Shown: positions 16,477 to 24,996 of the stretch, piece after piece
Layout: each line of letters starts with the position of its first letter
Numbering within the stretch: the first letter of the stretch is position 1
NCBI RefSeq assembly: GCF_000425125.1
Contig: NZ_KE384309.1
Span: 148,139 to 192,122, forward strand
Length of the DNA stretch: 43,984 bases
From: Paenibacillus taiwanensis DSM 18679
GTDB taxonomy: Bacteria; Bacillota; Bacilli; Paenibacillales; Paenibacillaceae
Direction of reading: 5' to 3'
Translations under genes and position numbers: made by a program
The notes under the pieces: model-generated
Told to the model about the DNA's origin: nothing
Database searches by the model: none
What the model saw: the letters and a program-made list of their open reading frames with translations, nothing else

Positions 16477-17424
16477 ATGGAATCATTAGGTGACGTGTTA
16501 AAGCAGCTTCCATTTCGTGAACGACGGGCGCAAGCAGAGGCGAAGATGAATGAATTGCTGCATCATCCCTTAATTGAGCAGTTCAGAATGGATCATCCAG
16601 AGTTGGATGACTTTACGCTCAAAACGAGTCTGAACAAAATGTATCAATATGTGAAAGAGCAGCGTGCCTGTGAGCATTGTCCAGGACTGGAGAAATGCCC
16701 AAATGACTTTGAAGGACATTTTACAAAGCTAACGGTTGTTGATGTGAACGGGCGTTCCTTAATTGAAGATAGAAAAGTGCCTTGCCAAAAGCAGCTCACC
16801 CATGAGCGGCAGCAGACGGTCCATAACAGAGTTCGTTCATTCTTTGTGGATGAGATGGCTCTAAAACAAGGATACTCCGCTCAAGAGATTATGGAACGGG
16901 ATTATGAGCGCATACCTGCTGTGGCCAGTATAATGGACTATATTGAAGAGACTCATAAAAATGGAATATCTCCGATCGGGATGTATTTAAGTGGCTCGTT
17001 TGGTACCGGAAAGACATTCCTTATGAGTTATATGCTATATGAATTGGCTAGAGCCGATTATACGGGTGTTATCGTTTATATGCCGGAGTTTGTCGAGGAT
17101 TTGAAGTCCATGTTCCAAGAACCGAAGAAGCTGCGGGATACGCTTGAGATGATGAAAGAGACGGATTTGCTTGTATTTGATGACATTGGGGCGGAAAATA
17201 TGACGCCGTGGATACGTGATCATGTATTAGGGTCCATTTTAAATCATCGGATGAACCGCAAGCCTACTTTTTATACGTCTAATTATGATATGGATGCTTT
17301 ATTTAAGCACTTTAGTTATACCCGTGAAGGTGAAGATGTGTACAAGGCCGAACGTCTCATGGATCGGATACGCCCATATGTTCAGGTAGTGGCTGTGAAC
17401 GGTCGTAACAAGCGGGGGTCTTAG
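16477..17424 (+). CDS. dnaI: DnaI, primosomal helicase loader
   Basis: A 315-residue AAA+ ATPase that loads the DnaC helicase on single-stranded DNA. Seen: the N-terminal helicase-binding part with zinc-type cysteines (CEHC at 65-68, Cys74, Cys103), Walker A SGSFGTGKTF (about 172-181), Walker B LLVFDDIGAE (231-240), and the C-terminal sensor and arginine-finger region SILNHRMNRKPTFYTSN and AERLMDRIRPY. The start follows AAAGGAGG by 8 bases. It lies 84 bases after dnaB, as in the Bacillus dnaB-dnaI pair. Confidence 0.93.
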   Translation: MESLGDVLKQLPFRERRAQAEAKMNELLHHPLIEQFRMDHPELDDFTLKTSLNKMYQYVKEQRACEHCPGLEKCPNDFEGHFTKLTVVDVNGRSLIEDRKVPCQKQLTHERQQTVHNRVRSFFVDEMALKQGYSAQEIMERDYERIPAVASIMDYIEETHKNGISPIGMYLSGSFGTGKTFLMSYMLYELARADYTGVIVYMPEFVEDLKSMFQEPKKLRDTLEMMKETDLLVFDDIGAENMTPWIRDHVLGSILNHRMNRKPTFYTSNYDMDALFKHFSYTREGEDVYKAERLMDRIRPYVQVVAVNGRNKRGS

Positions 17425-17465
17425 TTAATCTATATCGATTGATCATAATATGAAGACATAACAAA

Positions 17466-17503
17466 GAAGTCCGTGCCTCTTGTCAAGTAGAGGTGCGGAC
17501 TTC
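17466..17503. terminator. Convergent hairpin terminator between dnaI and the YqzM-like gene
   Basis: GAAGTCCG-tg-CCTCT...AGAGG-tg-CGGACTTC, two perfect stems around an internal TG/TG. T-rich sequence follows on the minus strand (TTTGTTATG). It probably serves both convergent units. Confidence 0.65.
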
Positions 17504-17529
17504 AGCAGTTCATACAGCGTGAGACATGC

Positions 17530-17679
17530 TTAGGATATGATGAACTTGATAATCACCATGCCGAAAAAGACTACAGTCATAAATCCGAGCATGACGTTAA
17601 AGCCTGTAAACACATCAAACAAATCATCTCGCGGCTCTTCCATCACGTGTTCACGAGGATCAATTGATCTCGTTTCCAT
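17530..17679 (-). CDS. YqzM-like small membrane protein
   Basis: A 49-residue protein: an acidic head (METRSIDPREHVMEEPRDD) and one transmembrane helix (about 25-48). The DPREHV...EEPRDDL head followed by a single phenylalanine-rich helix resembles the YqzM family of tiny Bacillus membrane proteins; the match is from memory and moderate. The start is supported by AGGAGG about 8 bases before the ATG. Function is unknown. It is convergent with dnaI and divergent from trxA. Confidence 0.6.
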   Translation of the reverse strand: METRSIDPREHVMEEPRDDLFDVFTGFNVMLGFMTVVFFGMVIIKFIIS

Positions 17680-17927
17680 AGCAAGTCCTCCTAACGGTCT
17701 GCGTCTTGTTGCAATGATACATCTCACAATCAAGACAGGTATTTTAACCCAATTATTGTCTCTAGTATAGCGAATGTGACCATGATTTGTAAAGATTAGC
17801 CTTGACAATCATGTGACAAAATATAAACAAAATTCATCATGTGCTTTCGCATAATAAGATGAGTTGTGGTATACTTTAGTTGTTGACTCTAAAAAAAAGT
17901 AACTGACTATAAAGGAGGAACCTACTC

Positions 17928-18248
17928 ATGGCAATCGTAAATGTATCTGACCAATCCTTCAACAATGACGTAGAATCATCCCAAGGCGTCGTATTGGTTG
18001 ATTTCTGGGCACCTTGGTGTGGTCCTTGTAAGGCAATCGCTCCAATCTTGGAAGAGCTGGATGGCGAAGTATCTGGACAAGCTACAATTGCAAAAGTGAA
18101 CGTGGATGAGAATCCTGAATCCGCTTCTCGTTTTGGCGTAATGAGCATCCCAACTATTATCGTCTTTAAAGACGGCCAGCCTGTTGATAAGGTTGTTGGC
18201 TTGAATTCCAAAGACGCATTAAAAAGCTTAGTGGCTAAACACCAATAA
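17928..18248 (+). CDS. trxA: Thioredoxin
   Basis: A 106-residue cytosolic thioredoxin with the active site WCGPC (Cys31 and Cys34), the buried Asp in VLVDFWAPW, and the cis-proline loop MSIPTI. It supplies reducing power to ribonucleotide reductase, peroxiredoxins and others. AAAGGAGG stands 10 bases before the ATG. TATACT near 17871 may be its -10, but no good -35 goes with it. The trxA-uvrC-sdh order is conserved with Bacillus, here with two permease genes inserted. Confidence 0.95.
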   Translation: MAIVNVSDQSFNNDVESSQGVVLVDFWAPWCGPCKAIAPILEELDGEVSGQATIAKVNVDENPESASRFGVMSIPTIIVFKDGQPVDKVVGLNSKDALKSLVAKHQ

Positions 18249-18261
18249 GATTAACGGAGCA

Positions 18262-18290
18262 AGCCTTCCCTTAATGGGAGGGCTTTTTTT
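18262..18290 (+). terminator. Intrinsic terminator of trxA
   Basis: AGCCTTCCC-ttaat-GGGAGGGCT followed by seven T. Confidence 0.9.
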
Positions 18291-18342
18291 GTGCTGCTTG
18301 CTTCGCAATTGTGCATGAGTGCTGTCAGAATGGCTATGCATA

Positions 18343-19245
18343 TTATAAAGAATGGTGTGTGCGTCGATTAAAATGTGCTCTAATACCTTCACCAAGTACG
18401 TTAAACGTCAAAATTGTAAACATAATAGCAAGCGCAGGATAGAAGATATAGGTAAATTTGCTCACATAAATATCAGCTCGCATGGAGGCAAGCAATGACA
18501 TCCAATTGTGGCTAGTGTTCATCAACTTCATAGACATCGCGCCAACCTCTACCCATTCCTGAGACAGGAATATGCTTAGCACACCTAATTGGCCGATCAG
18601 AAGTGTAACTTTGCCTAAGTCCACGCAGAAATGAACAATTATTTCAGGCATAAGCGCAGGGATGAAGTAACTTTTCGTTAGCCGCCAGGGACGAAGTCCT
18701 AGAGCGTAACCAGCTTCTACATATGGCTCTCGAGAAATTTGGTAAGTCTGCTGCTGAATCATATAGGCGACACGGCCAATTTCGATTGCAGCCAAAATGA
18801 AGATGACCCAAAGCAGCCGCCAAGTAGCAAACAGGAGGAAGGGGAGACTGAGCAGCAAAACAGCAGAGAATAATGTAGGCAAGTAAGAAAAAAGTTGATT
18901 CCATGCTGTCAGTATGCTGTTTGCAAGCCCTTTCTTTTGGTATGCAAGGAGCCCAAGCGGGACTGCGATCATATACCTTAAAGCGGTAATGGAGAAAATA
19001 ATAAGTAGTGTTTCCTTGGCGCCTACAATAATTTTGCTTAAATTGTCTACCCCATCTTTGTCAGAACCAAGCAGATTGTGGCTTGATGGCTCATATGGTG
19101 GGAGAATTAAGCGCTCATCCTGGGACCATCTATGCTTCTCAGGTGTTAAAGTTTGATCAATAAATGGGAGGTAAGGTCCTGCGAACGTTACAAACATAAG
19201 TAAGGTAAACATAATGGCGCCAATCCACAAGGTTAAATTCCTCAA
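18343..19245 (-). CDS. Peptide-type ABC transporter permease (OppC/DppC-like)
   Basis: A 300-residue inner-membrane permease with an N-terminal transmembrane segment, an extracytoplasmic loop containing the typical HNLLGSDKDGVDNLSKIIVGAKETL (the HxLGTDxxGRD-like signature of OppC proteins, degenerate here), and five further transmembrane segments. The cytoplasmic EAA loop is YVEAGYALGLRPWRLTKSYFIPALMP. The TTG at 19245 is chosen as start because AAGGGGG lies 9 bases upstream, within the end of the preceding gene; it begins 4 bases after that gene's stop. No ATP-binding or substrate-binding protein gene is adjacent. Substrate unknown. Confidence 0.8.
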   Translation of the reverse strand: MRNLTLWIGAIMFTLLMFVTFAGPYLPFIDQTLTPEKHRWSQDERLILPPYEPSSHNLLGSDKDGVDNLSKIIVGAKETLLIIFSITALRYMIAVPLGLLAYQKKGLANSILTAWNQLFSYLPTLFSAVLLLSLPFLLFATWRLLWVIFILAAIEIGRVAYMIQQQTYQISREPYVEAGYALGLRPWRLTKSYFIPALMPEIIVHFCVDLGKVTLLIGQLGVLSIFLSQEWVEVGAMSMKLMNTSHNWMSLLASMRADIYVSKFTYIFYPALAIMFTILTFNVLGEGIRAHFNRRTHHSL

Positions 19246-19249
19246 AGTG

Positions 19250-20167
19250 CTATACCCCCTTTCTTGGGTCCAAGTAGGTTCTTGATATTTGACTGATCCA
19301 TTGAACGAACAAGAGCAGAAGCATAAAACAGAAGCAGATGCCAATAATGACCCCTGGCTCATAATTGTGACCTGTTCCAAATGAGGTGCTATAGTCCATC
19401 GCTTTAAATAGGCGGTGCGCTGCTCCAGGATAGTTCATAAAATACTCAACCATTAATAAATTGGACAAAATATAGACGAATAAGGAATTTAAGTGCGACA
19501 AAATGCTGCCAGCACAATTGGCGAGCATATGCTTACATAAGACCAACGTACGCGGTAATCCCTTTGCACACGCTACTTTGATGTACAATTGTCCCTCCTG
19601 AGCTGCCAGAGAGGCACTCGTAATACGGGCAATATACACAAGTGGATATATGGATACTAATAAAGAAGGCAGCAGAAAGGCTGTCCATCCTTCCTGTGTG
19701 AATATACGAAGCGAAGGCACGTAGCGAATTAGCAGCCATTGTATCAATAGCAGCAGCAGAAAATCAGGGATGGATTGAAACAACCAAGTCGTCCAATTGC
19801 CAAGGAACCCGATTTTTCTTCTTGAGCCTTGGTAGTCAAGGATACCCTTTAAGGTGCCAAGTACAAAACTGATTGTAAACGCTGTCACAATAATGATCAG
19901 ACTGAAGGACATGGAGCGTAATACGGCTGTACCAGCGGTTTCATCGTGATGACGGGTCATACCGAGAGTGTGATCTTGAACTACACCTTTTAAAAACTGG
20001 ATAATATTGTTCCCATACACATTCCAACTGAATTGATAATCAGCCACGACTTTATAACGGTCTACTGTAATGTCTAACTGCCTTGGAAATAATACGATCA
20101 AAATGATGAGTATCATAGCAACGACGCCAATTACAAACGATCTGAGCAATTGTGAGCGGAAACTCAT
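19250..20167 (-). CDS. Peptide-type ABC transporter permease (OppB/DppB-like)
   Basis: A 305-residue inner-membrane permease. A first transmembrane segment (about 8-29), then a long external loop (30-85), then five segments. The cytoplasmic EAA loop is YIKVACAKGLPRTLVLCKHMLAN. The C-terminal region LMVEYFMNYPGAAHRLFKAM fits the OppB pattern (EYIFxxPGxG-like) but is poorly conserved. AGGAGG precedes the ATG by about 5 bases. It is first in a two-gene operon with the OppC-like permease. Both are divergent in sequence from typical peptide permeases. Confidence 0.8.
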   Translation of the reverse strand: MSFRSQLLRSFVIGVVAMILIILIVLFPRQLDITVDRYKVVADYQFSWNVYGNNIIQFLKGVVQDHTLGMTRHHDETAGTAVLRSMSFSLIIIVTAFTISFVLGTLKGILDYQGSRRKIGFLGNWTTWLFQSIPDFLLLLLIQWLLIRYVPSLRIFTQEGWTAFLLPSLLVSIYPLVYIARITSASLAAQEGQLYIKVACAKGLPRTLVLCKHMLANCAGSILSHLNSLFVYILSNLLMVEYFMNYPGAAHRLFKAMDYSTSFGTGHNYEPGVIIGICFCFMLLLLFVQWISQISRTYLDPRKGV

Positions 20168-20204
20168 GATGACCTCCTAAATTATACTAATTCATATTAC
20201 GTTA

Positions 20205-20234
20205 GTATTATCATATAATGAGGAGCTTGTCGAG
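20205..20234 (-). promoter_or_regulatory. Putative promoter of the permease pair
   Basis: Minus strand TCGACA (20229-20234), 18-base spacer, TAATAC (20205-20210). Another TATAAT lies at 20180-20185 but touches the ribosome site. Confidence 0.35.
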
Positions 20235-20399
20235 AAAAATGTAATTGTTTGGGGTCAATGGGAGAGCTATAGTATCGGCTGATTTTCATAATTTTTATGG
20301 TTAAGTTTAGCTCGGGATAGGGCTTTCTCTTCTGCTTGTGCTCGTATACAATAAGAAGAAGCGAACAAAAAAGCGAACACATAGAAAGGAGGGATCCGG

Positions 20400-22670
20400 T
20401 TGAAGCGCGAGGATAAACGACACCTTCAGGACAAGGAAGGCCAAGCGAATGAGGCAGACAAGCGTGTTTATGGGCAATCCGAGCGTTGGAAAGAACGTTG
20501 GAATGAACGATATGCTCCCGAGCAGCAGGCTGTGCTCACCGAAGAAGAGATGGAGGCGCGTGAGCGTGCGTTAGAGCGGATACGCAACAAGCTTGCGCTG
20601 CTGCCTGATCTGCCTGGCTGCTATTTGATGAAAAATAGCGAAGGAACGATAATTTATGTAGGCAAGGCCAAGGTGCTCAAGAACCGTGTCCGTTCCTATT
20701 TTACTGGCAGTCATGATGGCAAGACACAGCGGCTTGTCTCGGAGATACGTGACTTTGAATATATCGTTACAGGCAGTAACATGGAATCCCTTATTCTCGA
20801 ATGTAATCTGATCAAACAGCATCATCCGCGATATAACGTTTTATTGAAGGATGATAAGAGCTTCCCATATATTAAAATAACAAACGAGCAGCACCCTAGG
20901 CTGGAAGTCACTCGGCGTGTGTTGAAGGATAAGGCCAAATATTTTGGGCCCTATCCGAACGCATTTGCAGCGCAGCAGACCAAGAAGCTGCTCGATAGAT
21001 TGTATCCGCTGCGCAAGTGCCGCACGATACCGGATCGAGTGTGTCTTTATTACCACATAGGCCAGTGTCTAGCACCTTGTGAATACGAGGTTACAGCGCG
21101 TGATTATGAAGTCATGACGCAGGAAATCGCCAAATTTCTGAATGGTGGACATGAAGAAATTAAAAAAGAGTTGCGGCGTAAGATGGAAGAAGCGGCAGAA
21201 GAGCTGCAATTCGAGCGAGCAAAAGAATACCGCGATCAGTTATTGGCGATTGAAGCAATTATGGAAAAACAAAAAATCAATACGGCGGATCAGATGGATC
21301 GCGACGTGTTTGGTTTTGCAGTGGATAAAGGTTGGATGTGCGTTCAAATTTTGTACGCACGGCAGGGCAAAATGATTGAACGACATGCGACTAAATTTCC
21401 TTATTACGGCCATGCATATGATGATTTTATAACATTTGTAACACAGTATTACAGTGACAATCCTGCACTTCCGCGGGCGATATTGCTGCCGGATGAGGCG
21501 GATTGGATGTCGGAACAATCAGACTTAGAGATTTTGGATGCCGATAGAAACGATTTGTTGATAACCGAGACTGGTTTGCACGGAAATGCGTTGCATGTAG
21601 ATACGCTGCCTGATGTCGACTTGACAACGCACACCGATCAGCAGGAAGCTGCTGCTCACAGCGATGAATTAGATGGTGTAGATGAAGCAGATGAAGTCGA
21701 TGAGTCTGCACCACCAGTAAGATCCAGTGCAGAGGCGCTGCACCAATGGTTAAAAGTGAAGGTGCTTGTGCCGAAACGCGGCTTAAAGAAGCAAATGGTG
21801 AAGATGGCAATGGATAATGCACGTGTGGCGCTAGAAGAGAAGTTCAAACTGCTCGAACGTGATGAGGAACGGACAGCAGGTGCAGCGGAACGTCTTGGCG
21901 AGGCACTTGGCATTAAGTCGGCACGCCGGATCGAGGCTTTTGATAACTCGAACATTCAAGGATCTGATCCTGTATCCGCAATGGTTGTATTTATCGACGG
22001 CAAGCCGGCCAAGAAAGAATACCGGAAGTACAAGGTACGTACGGTGCAGGGGCCAGATGATTATGAGACGATGCGTGAAGTCATACGCAGACGATATGAG
22101 CGTGTCTTAAAGGAAGGCTTGGAGCAGCCTGATCTGATTGTAGTTGACGGAGGTAAGGGCCAGATGGCGGTAGCTATTGATGTATTGGAGAATGAACTCG
22201 GTCTGTACATTCCGGTATGTGGTCTCGTTAAGGATACGAAGCATAAGACAGCACAATTGATGGCAGGAGACCCAGCAGAGGTGGTGCCGCTTGGCAGAGA
22301 TAGCAAAGAGTTTTATTTGTTGCAGCGTGTACAGGAGGAAGTGCATCGCTTTGCAATTACGTTTCATCGGGAACAACGCGGCAAGTCGATGGTCGTATCT
22401 GCGCTTGACGCCATACCAGGTATCGGGGAAAAGCGGCGTAAAGCGCTGCTGAAGCACTTCGGCTCTTTGAAGAAGATTCGTGAGGCCGAGATCGAGGATC
22501 TTCGTCAAGTGGGGATCGGCGAGCAGTTAGCACGTACGATCTTGTCGCATTTACGGGACGATGAAGAGCAGGATGAAGCGCACAATTCTGAGCAGATCTT
22601 AGAGCAATCACTAGATGATGACAGTGGAGCTGAGCTTGAGGCTGACTCAAAGCAAACGACAACCGATTAG
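20400..22670 (+). CDS. uvrC: UvrC, excinuclease ABC subunit C (enlarged)
   Basis: A 756-residue nucleotide-excision-repair nuclease that cuts on both sides of the lesion. Seen: GIY-YIG domain (about 68-145, [20 protein letters not shown]), Cys cluster [21 protein letters not shown] (207-227), UVR helix for UvrB binding (252-287), RNase H-like endonuclease (about 500-660, [20 protein letters not shown] and VVDGGKGQM), and C-terminal helix-hairpin-helix ([31 protein letters not shown]). It is well over the usual 590-620 residues. There is a charged N-terminal extension of about 66 residues, an acidic insertion near 380-442 between the two nuclease parts, and an acidic tail. The start is TTG, 7 bases after AAAGGAGG. 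Confidence 0.94.
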   Translation: MKREDKRHLQDKEGQANEADKRVYGQSERWKERWNERYAPEQQAVLTEEEMEARERALERIRNKLALLPDLPGCYLMKNSEGTIIYVGKAKVLKNRVRSYFTGSHDGKTQRLVSEIRDFEYIVTGSNMESLILECNLIKQHHPRYNVLLKDDKSFPYIKITNEQHPRLEVTRRVLKDKAKYFGPYPNAFAAQQTKKLLDRLYPLRKCRTIPDRVCLYYHIGQCLAPCEYEVTARDYEVMTQEIAKFLNGGHEEIKKELRRKMEEAAEELQFERAKEYRDQLLAIEAIMEKQKINTADQMDRDVFGFAVDKGWMCVQILYARQGKMIERHATKFPYYGHAYDDFITFVTQYYSDNPALPRAILLPDEADWMSEQSDLEILDADRNDLLITETGLHGNALHVDTLPDVDLTTHTDQQEAAAHSDELDGVDEADEVDESAPPVRSSAEALHQWLKVKVLVPKRGLKKQMVKMAMDNARVALEEKFKLLERDEERTAGAAERLGEALGIKSARRIEAFDNSNIQGSDPVSAMVVFIDGKPAKKEYRKYKVRTVQGPDDYETMREVIRRRYERVLKEGLEQPDLIVVDGGKGQMAVAIDVLENELGLYIPVCGLVKDTKHKTAQLMAGDPAEVVPLGRDSKEFYLLQRVQEEVHRFAITFHREQRGKSMVVSALDAIPGIGEKRRKALLKHFGSLKKIREAEIEDLRQVGIGEQLARTILSHLRDDEEQDEAHNSEQILEQSLDDDSGAELEADSKQTTTD

Positions 22671-22737
22671 AAATTACAGTTGCATCATACGCTCTGCACT
22701 ACGCTTGATGTGAGGCAACCGACATCATAACATACCA

Positions 22738-22786
22738 ATAGGCTCAGATAAACAAAGCATGGAGCTATTTTTATCTGGGCCTATTT
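22738..22786. terminator. Convergent terminator after uvrC and the CPBP gene
   Basis: A 15-base stem, ATAGGCTCAGATAAA with TTTATCTGGGCCTAT (one G-T pair), followed by TTTGGTTATG on the plus strand. It lies between convergent genes. Confidence 0.7.
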
Positions 22787-22799
22787 GGTTATGTTGTGG

Positions 22800-24551
22800 T
22801 TAAGTGATCGGCTCCTGAGGAGGGTTCATTTTTGTAGCTTTATTTTGGTACCGATGGAGTGTATGAATGCCGTATACAACAGCGATCGGAAGCAGCATGT
22901 AACAAGTGCCAATAGCGATCCCAGACCAACTTCCATCAAACCAATAAGGGATAACCATTAGTATAGTGTCTAACATGAGATGTGCGACTACAGCGCTCCA
23001 AAAACCATATCGCACCATAATCCAAACAAATAGGAACCCGATAATCATCAATTCCAAAGGACGGGAGTAGTACGGATAGATCGGATAAGTGACGTGACCA
23101 GCGGCCCATACAAAGGTAGGAATAATAGCAGCCACCCATGTATTACGTAGAAATTTGCGAAACAAGCCCACTGCAAACAATCGATAGAATCCTTCTTCTG
23201 ATATGGCAGCAACCCAAGCAACTAAAGGATACAAGAACATGTAACTTAGGTTGAGTGGGGAGCTTGAAGCGTCTGTAGCGGACCAAGCCTTTATACCTAA
23301 CTCTAGTCCTGTATAAATGACACTTTGTGTGCCTAACAGTACACCCGTAAATGCAAGACCGACCCAAAAAGAACGTACAAGATGAGTGCCAAAGTCAGCG
23401 TCGCTCCATGAGATGACAACAGGTTTGTGCTGGCTTGTGTCCCAGCAGAAACGACCAACGACTAATGCCAGATACAACATAATACCCGCCTGAACGACGA
23501 GAAATAACGATTGTATCGTAATGGTCATTTGCAGACGATCGTAGCCGATTGGCTCCAGTCGATCAGTCATTATAGTACCTGGCATGACGTTCCAGCCATG
23601 CACAATGGAGATGAGGCACGATAAGGCTGCCAACGTCAGCATCGTTCTGGAACGGAAGCGGATACGCTTGCGGTATAGAAGCGCCATTATGCAAGCAGCA
23701 CCTGCAAATATGACCGACATGATGACATAACCAATGGAGGAGATCGTCTCCGCCATGCTCTTTTGCTCTTGCATCAATTGCGTATAGGCTTCAGGCAAAC
23801 TCCAGATGGATTGAGCCTGACTGATCTGACCATTTTGCCACCACACCACAACTTCCAGCTTGGCGTCACCCACCTGCCCGTTCTTGACCGTATACCGAAT
23901 TTCATTCGATAATTGTCCGGATTTGCGGACAAGCTGATCGGGTAAATAACCAAGTTTTCGTACAGCATTGTCTGATTGCGCTAACAGGTACGCACGATCT
24001 GGATGAAGCTCATCCCTTGTAGAAGTTGGGGAGCTATTGTCTGCCTCCAAGGCGCCTCCAAGCATACGTTGATAACCGACGACCTTCCCCGTGCTCATAT
24101 GGATATCAATCGTTACGAGTTCACGTTGTAGGGGGGCTGCGGTGTCAAAAAAGACCCGGTAAACGTCATAGGGAGCTGATTGTTCCCAACGCTTATACGC
24201 CTTGTGTAATTCGTTTTTACTTAAGTAACCAGATAACAGATCATTCGTATAATAGATGGCCCCTTTTTTTAGTTGAGCAGAGGAAGGGATGGATGTGCTG
24301 TAGCTGGATTTCGAGAAACGAGGTACTGTTGAAAATATATGCGAATTATAGGCGGCTTCGGCGCGGCGGATAGCCTCATCTTTAGTGAGCATCGGAGTAA
24401 GCTGCTCTGTATTTGAACTCGACCATAACGGTATGATAACTTGAATAACTAGAAATAATAAGAACCCTACAACAGCAGCGCCTATTAATGTTCCAGATGC
24501 GCCCTGTCCATATTTTGGGTTGCTGGATGTAGAATGGTATGAAAATTTCAA
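22800..24551 (-). CDS. CPBP-family intramembrane protease with large N-terminal domain
   Basis: A 583-residue membrane protein. Residues 1-20 are cytoplasmic, a transmembrane segment follows (about 21-43), then a ~220-residue extracytoplasmic region that looks PepSY-like (VTIDIHMSTGKVVGYQRML). From about 270 there are at least eight transmembrane segments ending in a CPBP (CAAX-protease/bacteriocin-processing) domain. Catalytic motifs are present: EEGFYR (Glu452, Glu453, Arg457), His486 in FVWAAGH and HLMLD (His524, Asp528). CPBP proteases cleave within the membrane; the substrate is unknown. The start is TTG with AAGGGGG six bases upstream. It is monocistronic with a good promoter. The extracytoplasmic domain makes it more than twice the size of a minimal CPBP protein. 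Confidence 0.85.
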   Translation of the reverse strand: MKFSYHSTSSNPKYGQGASGTLIGAAVVGFLLFLVIQVIIPLWSSSNTEQLTPMLTKDEAIRRAEAAYNSHIFSTVPRFSKSSYSTSIPSSAQLKKGAIYYTNDLLSGYLSKNELHKAYKRWEQSAPYDVYRVFFDTAAPLQRELVTIDIHMSTGKVVGYQRMLGGALEADNSSPTSTRDELHPDRAYLLAQSDNAVRKLGYLPDQLVRKSGQLSNEIRYTVKNGQVGDAKLEVVVWWQNGQISQAQSIWSLPEAYTQLMQEQKSMAETISSIGYVIMSVIFAGAACIMALLYRKRIRFRSRTMLTLAALSCLISIVHGWNVMPGTIMTDRLEPIGYDRLQMTITIQSLFLVVQAGIMLYLALVVGRFCWDTSQHKPVVISWSDADFGTHLVRSFWVGLAFTGVLLGTQSVIYTGLELGIKAWSATDASSSPLNLSYMFLYPLVAWVAAISEEGFYRLFAVGLFRKFLRNTWVAAIIPTFVWAAGHVTYPIYPYYSRPLELMIIGFLFVWIMVRYGFWSAVVAHLMLDTILMVIPYWFDGSWSGIAIGTCYMLLPIAVVYGIHTLHRYQNKATKMNPPQEPIT

Positions 24552-24607
24552 GGGAATCCCCCTTCTATTTTAATTTTCAGATCCGATAAACATAGTTGTT
24601 TCTTCTC

Positions 24608-24636
24608 ACATTATCGAAATGAACAAGCAACGTCAA
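24608..24636 (-). promoter_or_regulatory. Sigma-A promoter of the CPBP protease gene
   Basis: Minus strand TTGACG (24631-24636), 17-base spacer, TAATGT (24608-24613), leaving a leader of about 50 bases. A 9-base inverted repeat CGAGAAAAC/GTTTTCTCG (24664-24672 and 24710-24718) lies upstream, between this promoter and the ktrB promoter. Confidence 0.6.
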
Positions 24637-24740
24637 GAAAAAGGGCCTTGCGCCGATGTATTACGAGAAAACAAGTGAATGTAAGCGTTATATAATGATG
24701 TTTTCGGGCGTTTTCTCGCGTATTTGCTCCTTTCAAGACT

Positions 24741-24769
24741 TTGTGAAGAACATAGGAAACGTATATAAT
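24741..24769 (+). promoter_or_regulatory. Sigma-A promoter of the riboswitch-ktrBA unit
   Basis: TTGTGA (24741-24746), 17-base spacer, TATAAT (24764-24769). Transcription should begin near 24776, just before the riboswitch. Confidence 0.75.
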
Positions 24770-24782
24770 CGCGTTATGAATT

Positions 24783-24934
24783 GAATACAGCCGAGTTTCG
24801 TCATGCGACGAAAGCGGGGGAACCGAATTTTGGGGTGAATTTTGAGTGTGCAACAAGCCACTTGAATAGGGCGACCTGGACGTGCCCGAATCCGTCAGCT
24901 AACCTCGTAGGCGTAAACGTCAGGATACCAGCGA
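24783..24934 (+). ncRNA. ydaO-yuaA (c-di-AMP) riboswitch
   Basis: The leader carries the conserved ydaO blocks: GAAAGCGGGGGAACC, GGGGTGAAT, CCCGAATCCGTCAGCTAACC and CGTAGGCGTAAACGTCAGGA, in the right order and spacing. This class binds c-di-AMP and usually turns genes off by letting a terminator form; one follows at 24937. It controls ktrB here, matching the known link between c-di-AMP and potassium uptake. Confidence 0.95.
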
Positions 24935-24936
24935 TA

Positions 24937-24963
24937 AGCATTGGGGTCTCCAGTGCTTTTTTT
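24937..24963 (+). terminator. Expression-platform terminator of the c-di-AMP riboswitch
   Basis: AGCATTGG-ggtct-CCAGTGCT followed by seven T, between the aptamer and the ktrB start. It is expected to form when c-di-AMP is bound, stopping transcription before ktrB. Confidence 0.88.
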
Positions 24964-24996
24964 CGTTCCATTTTATGTAAGAGGTGAAAAGCATCC

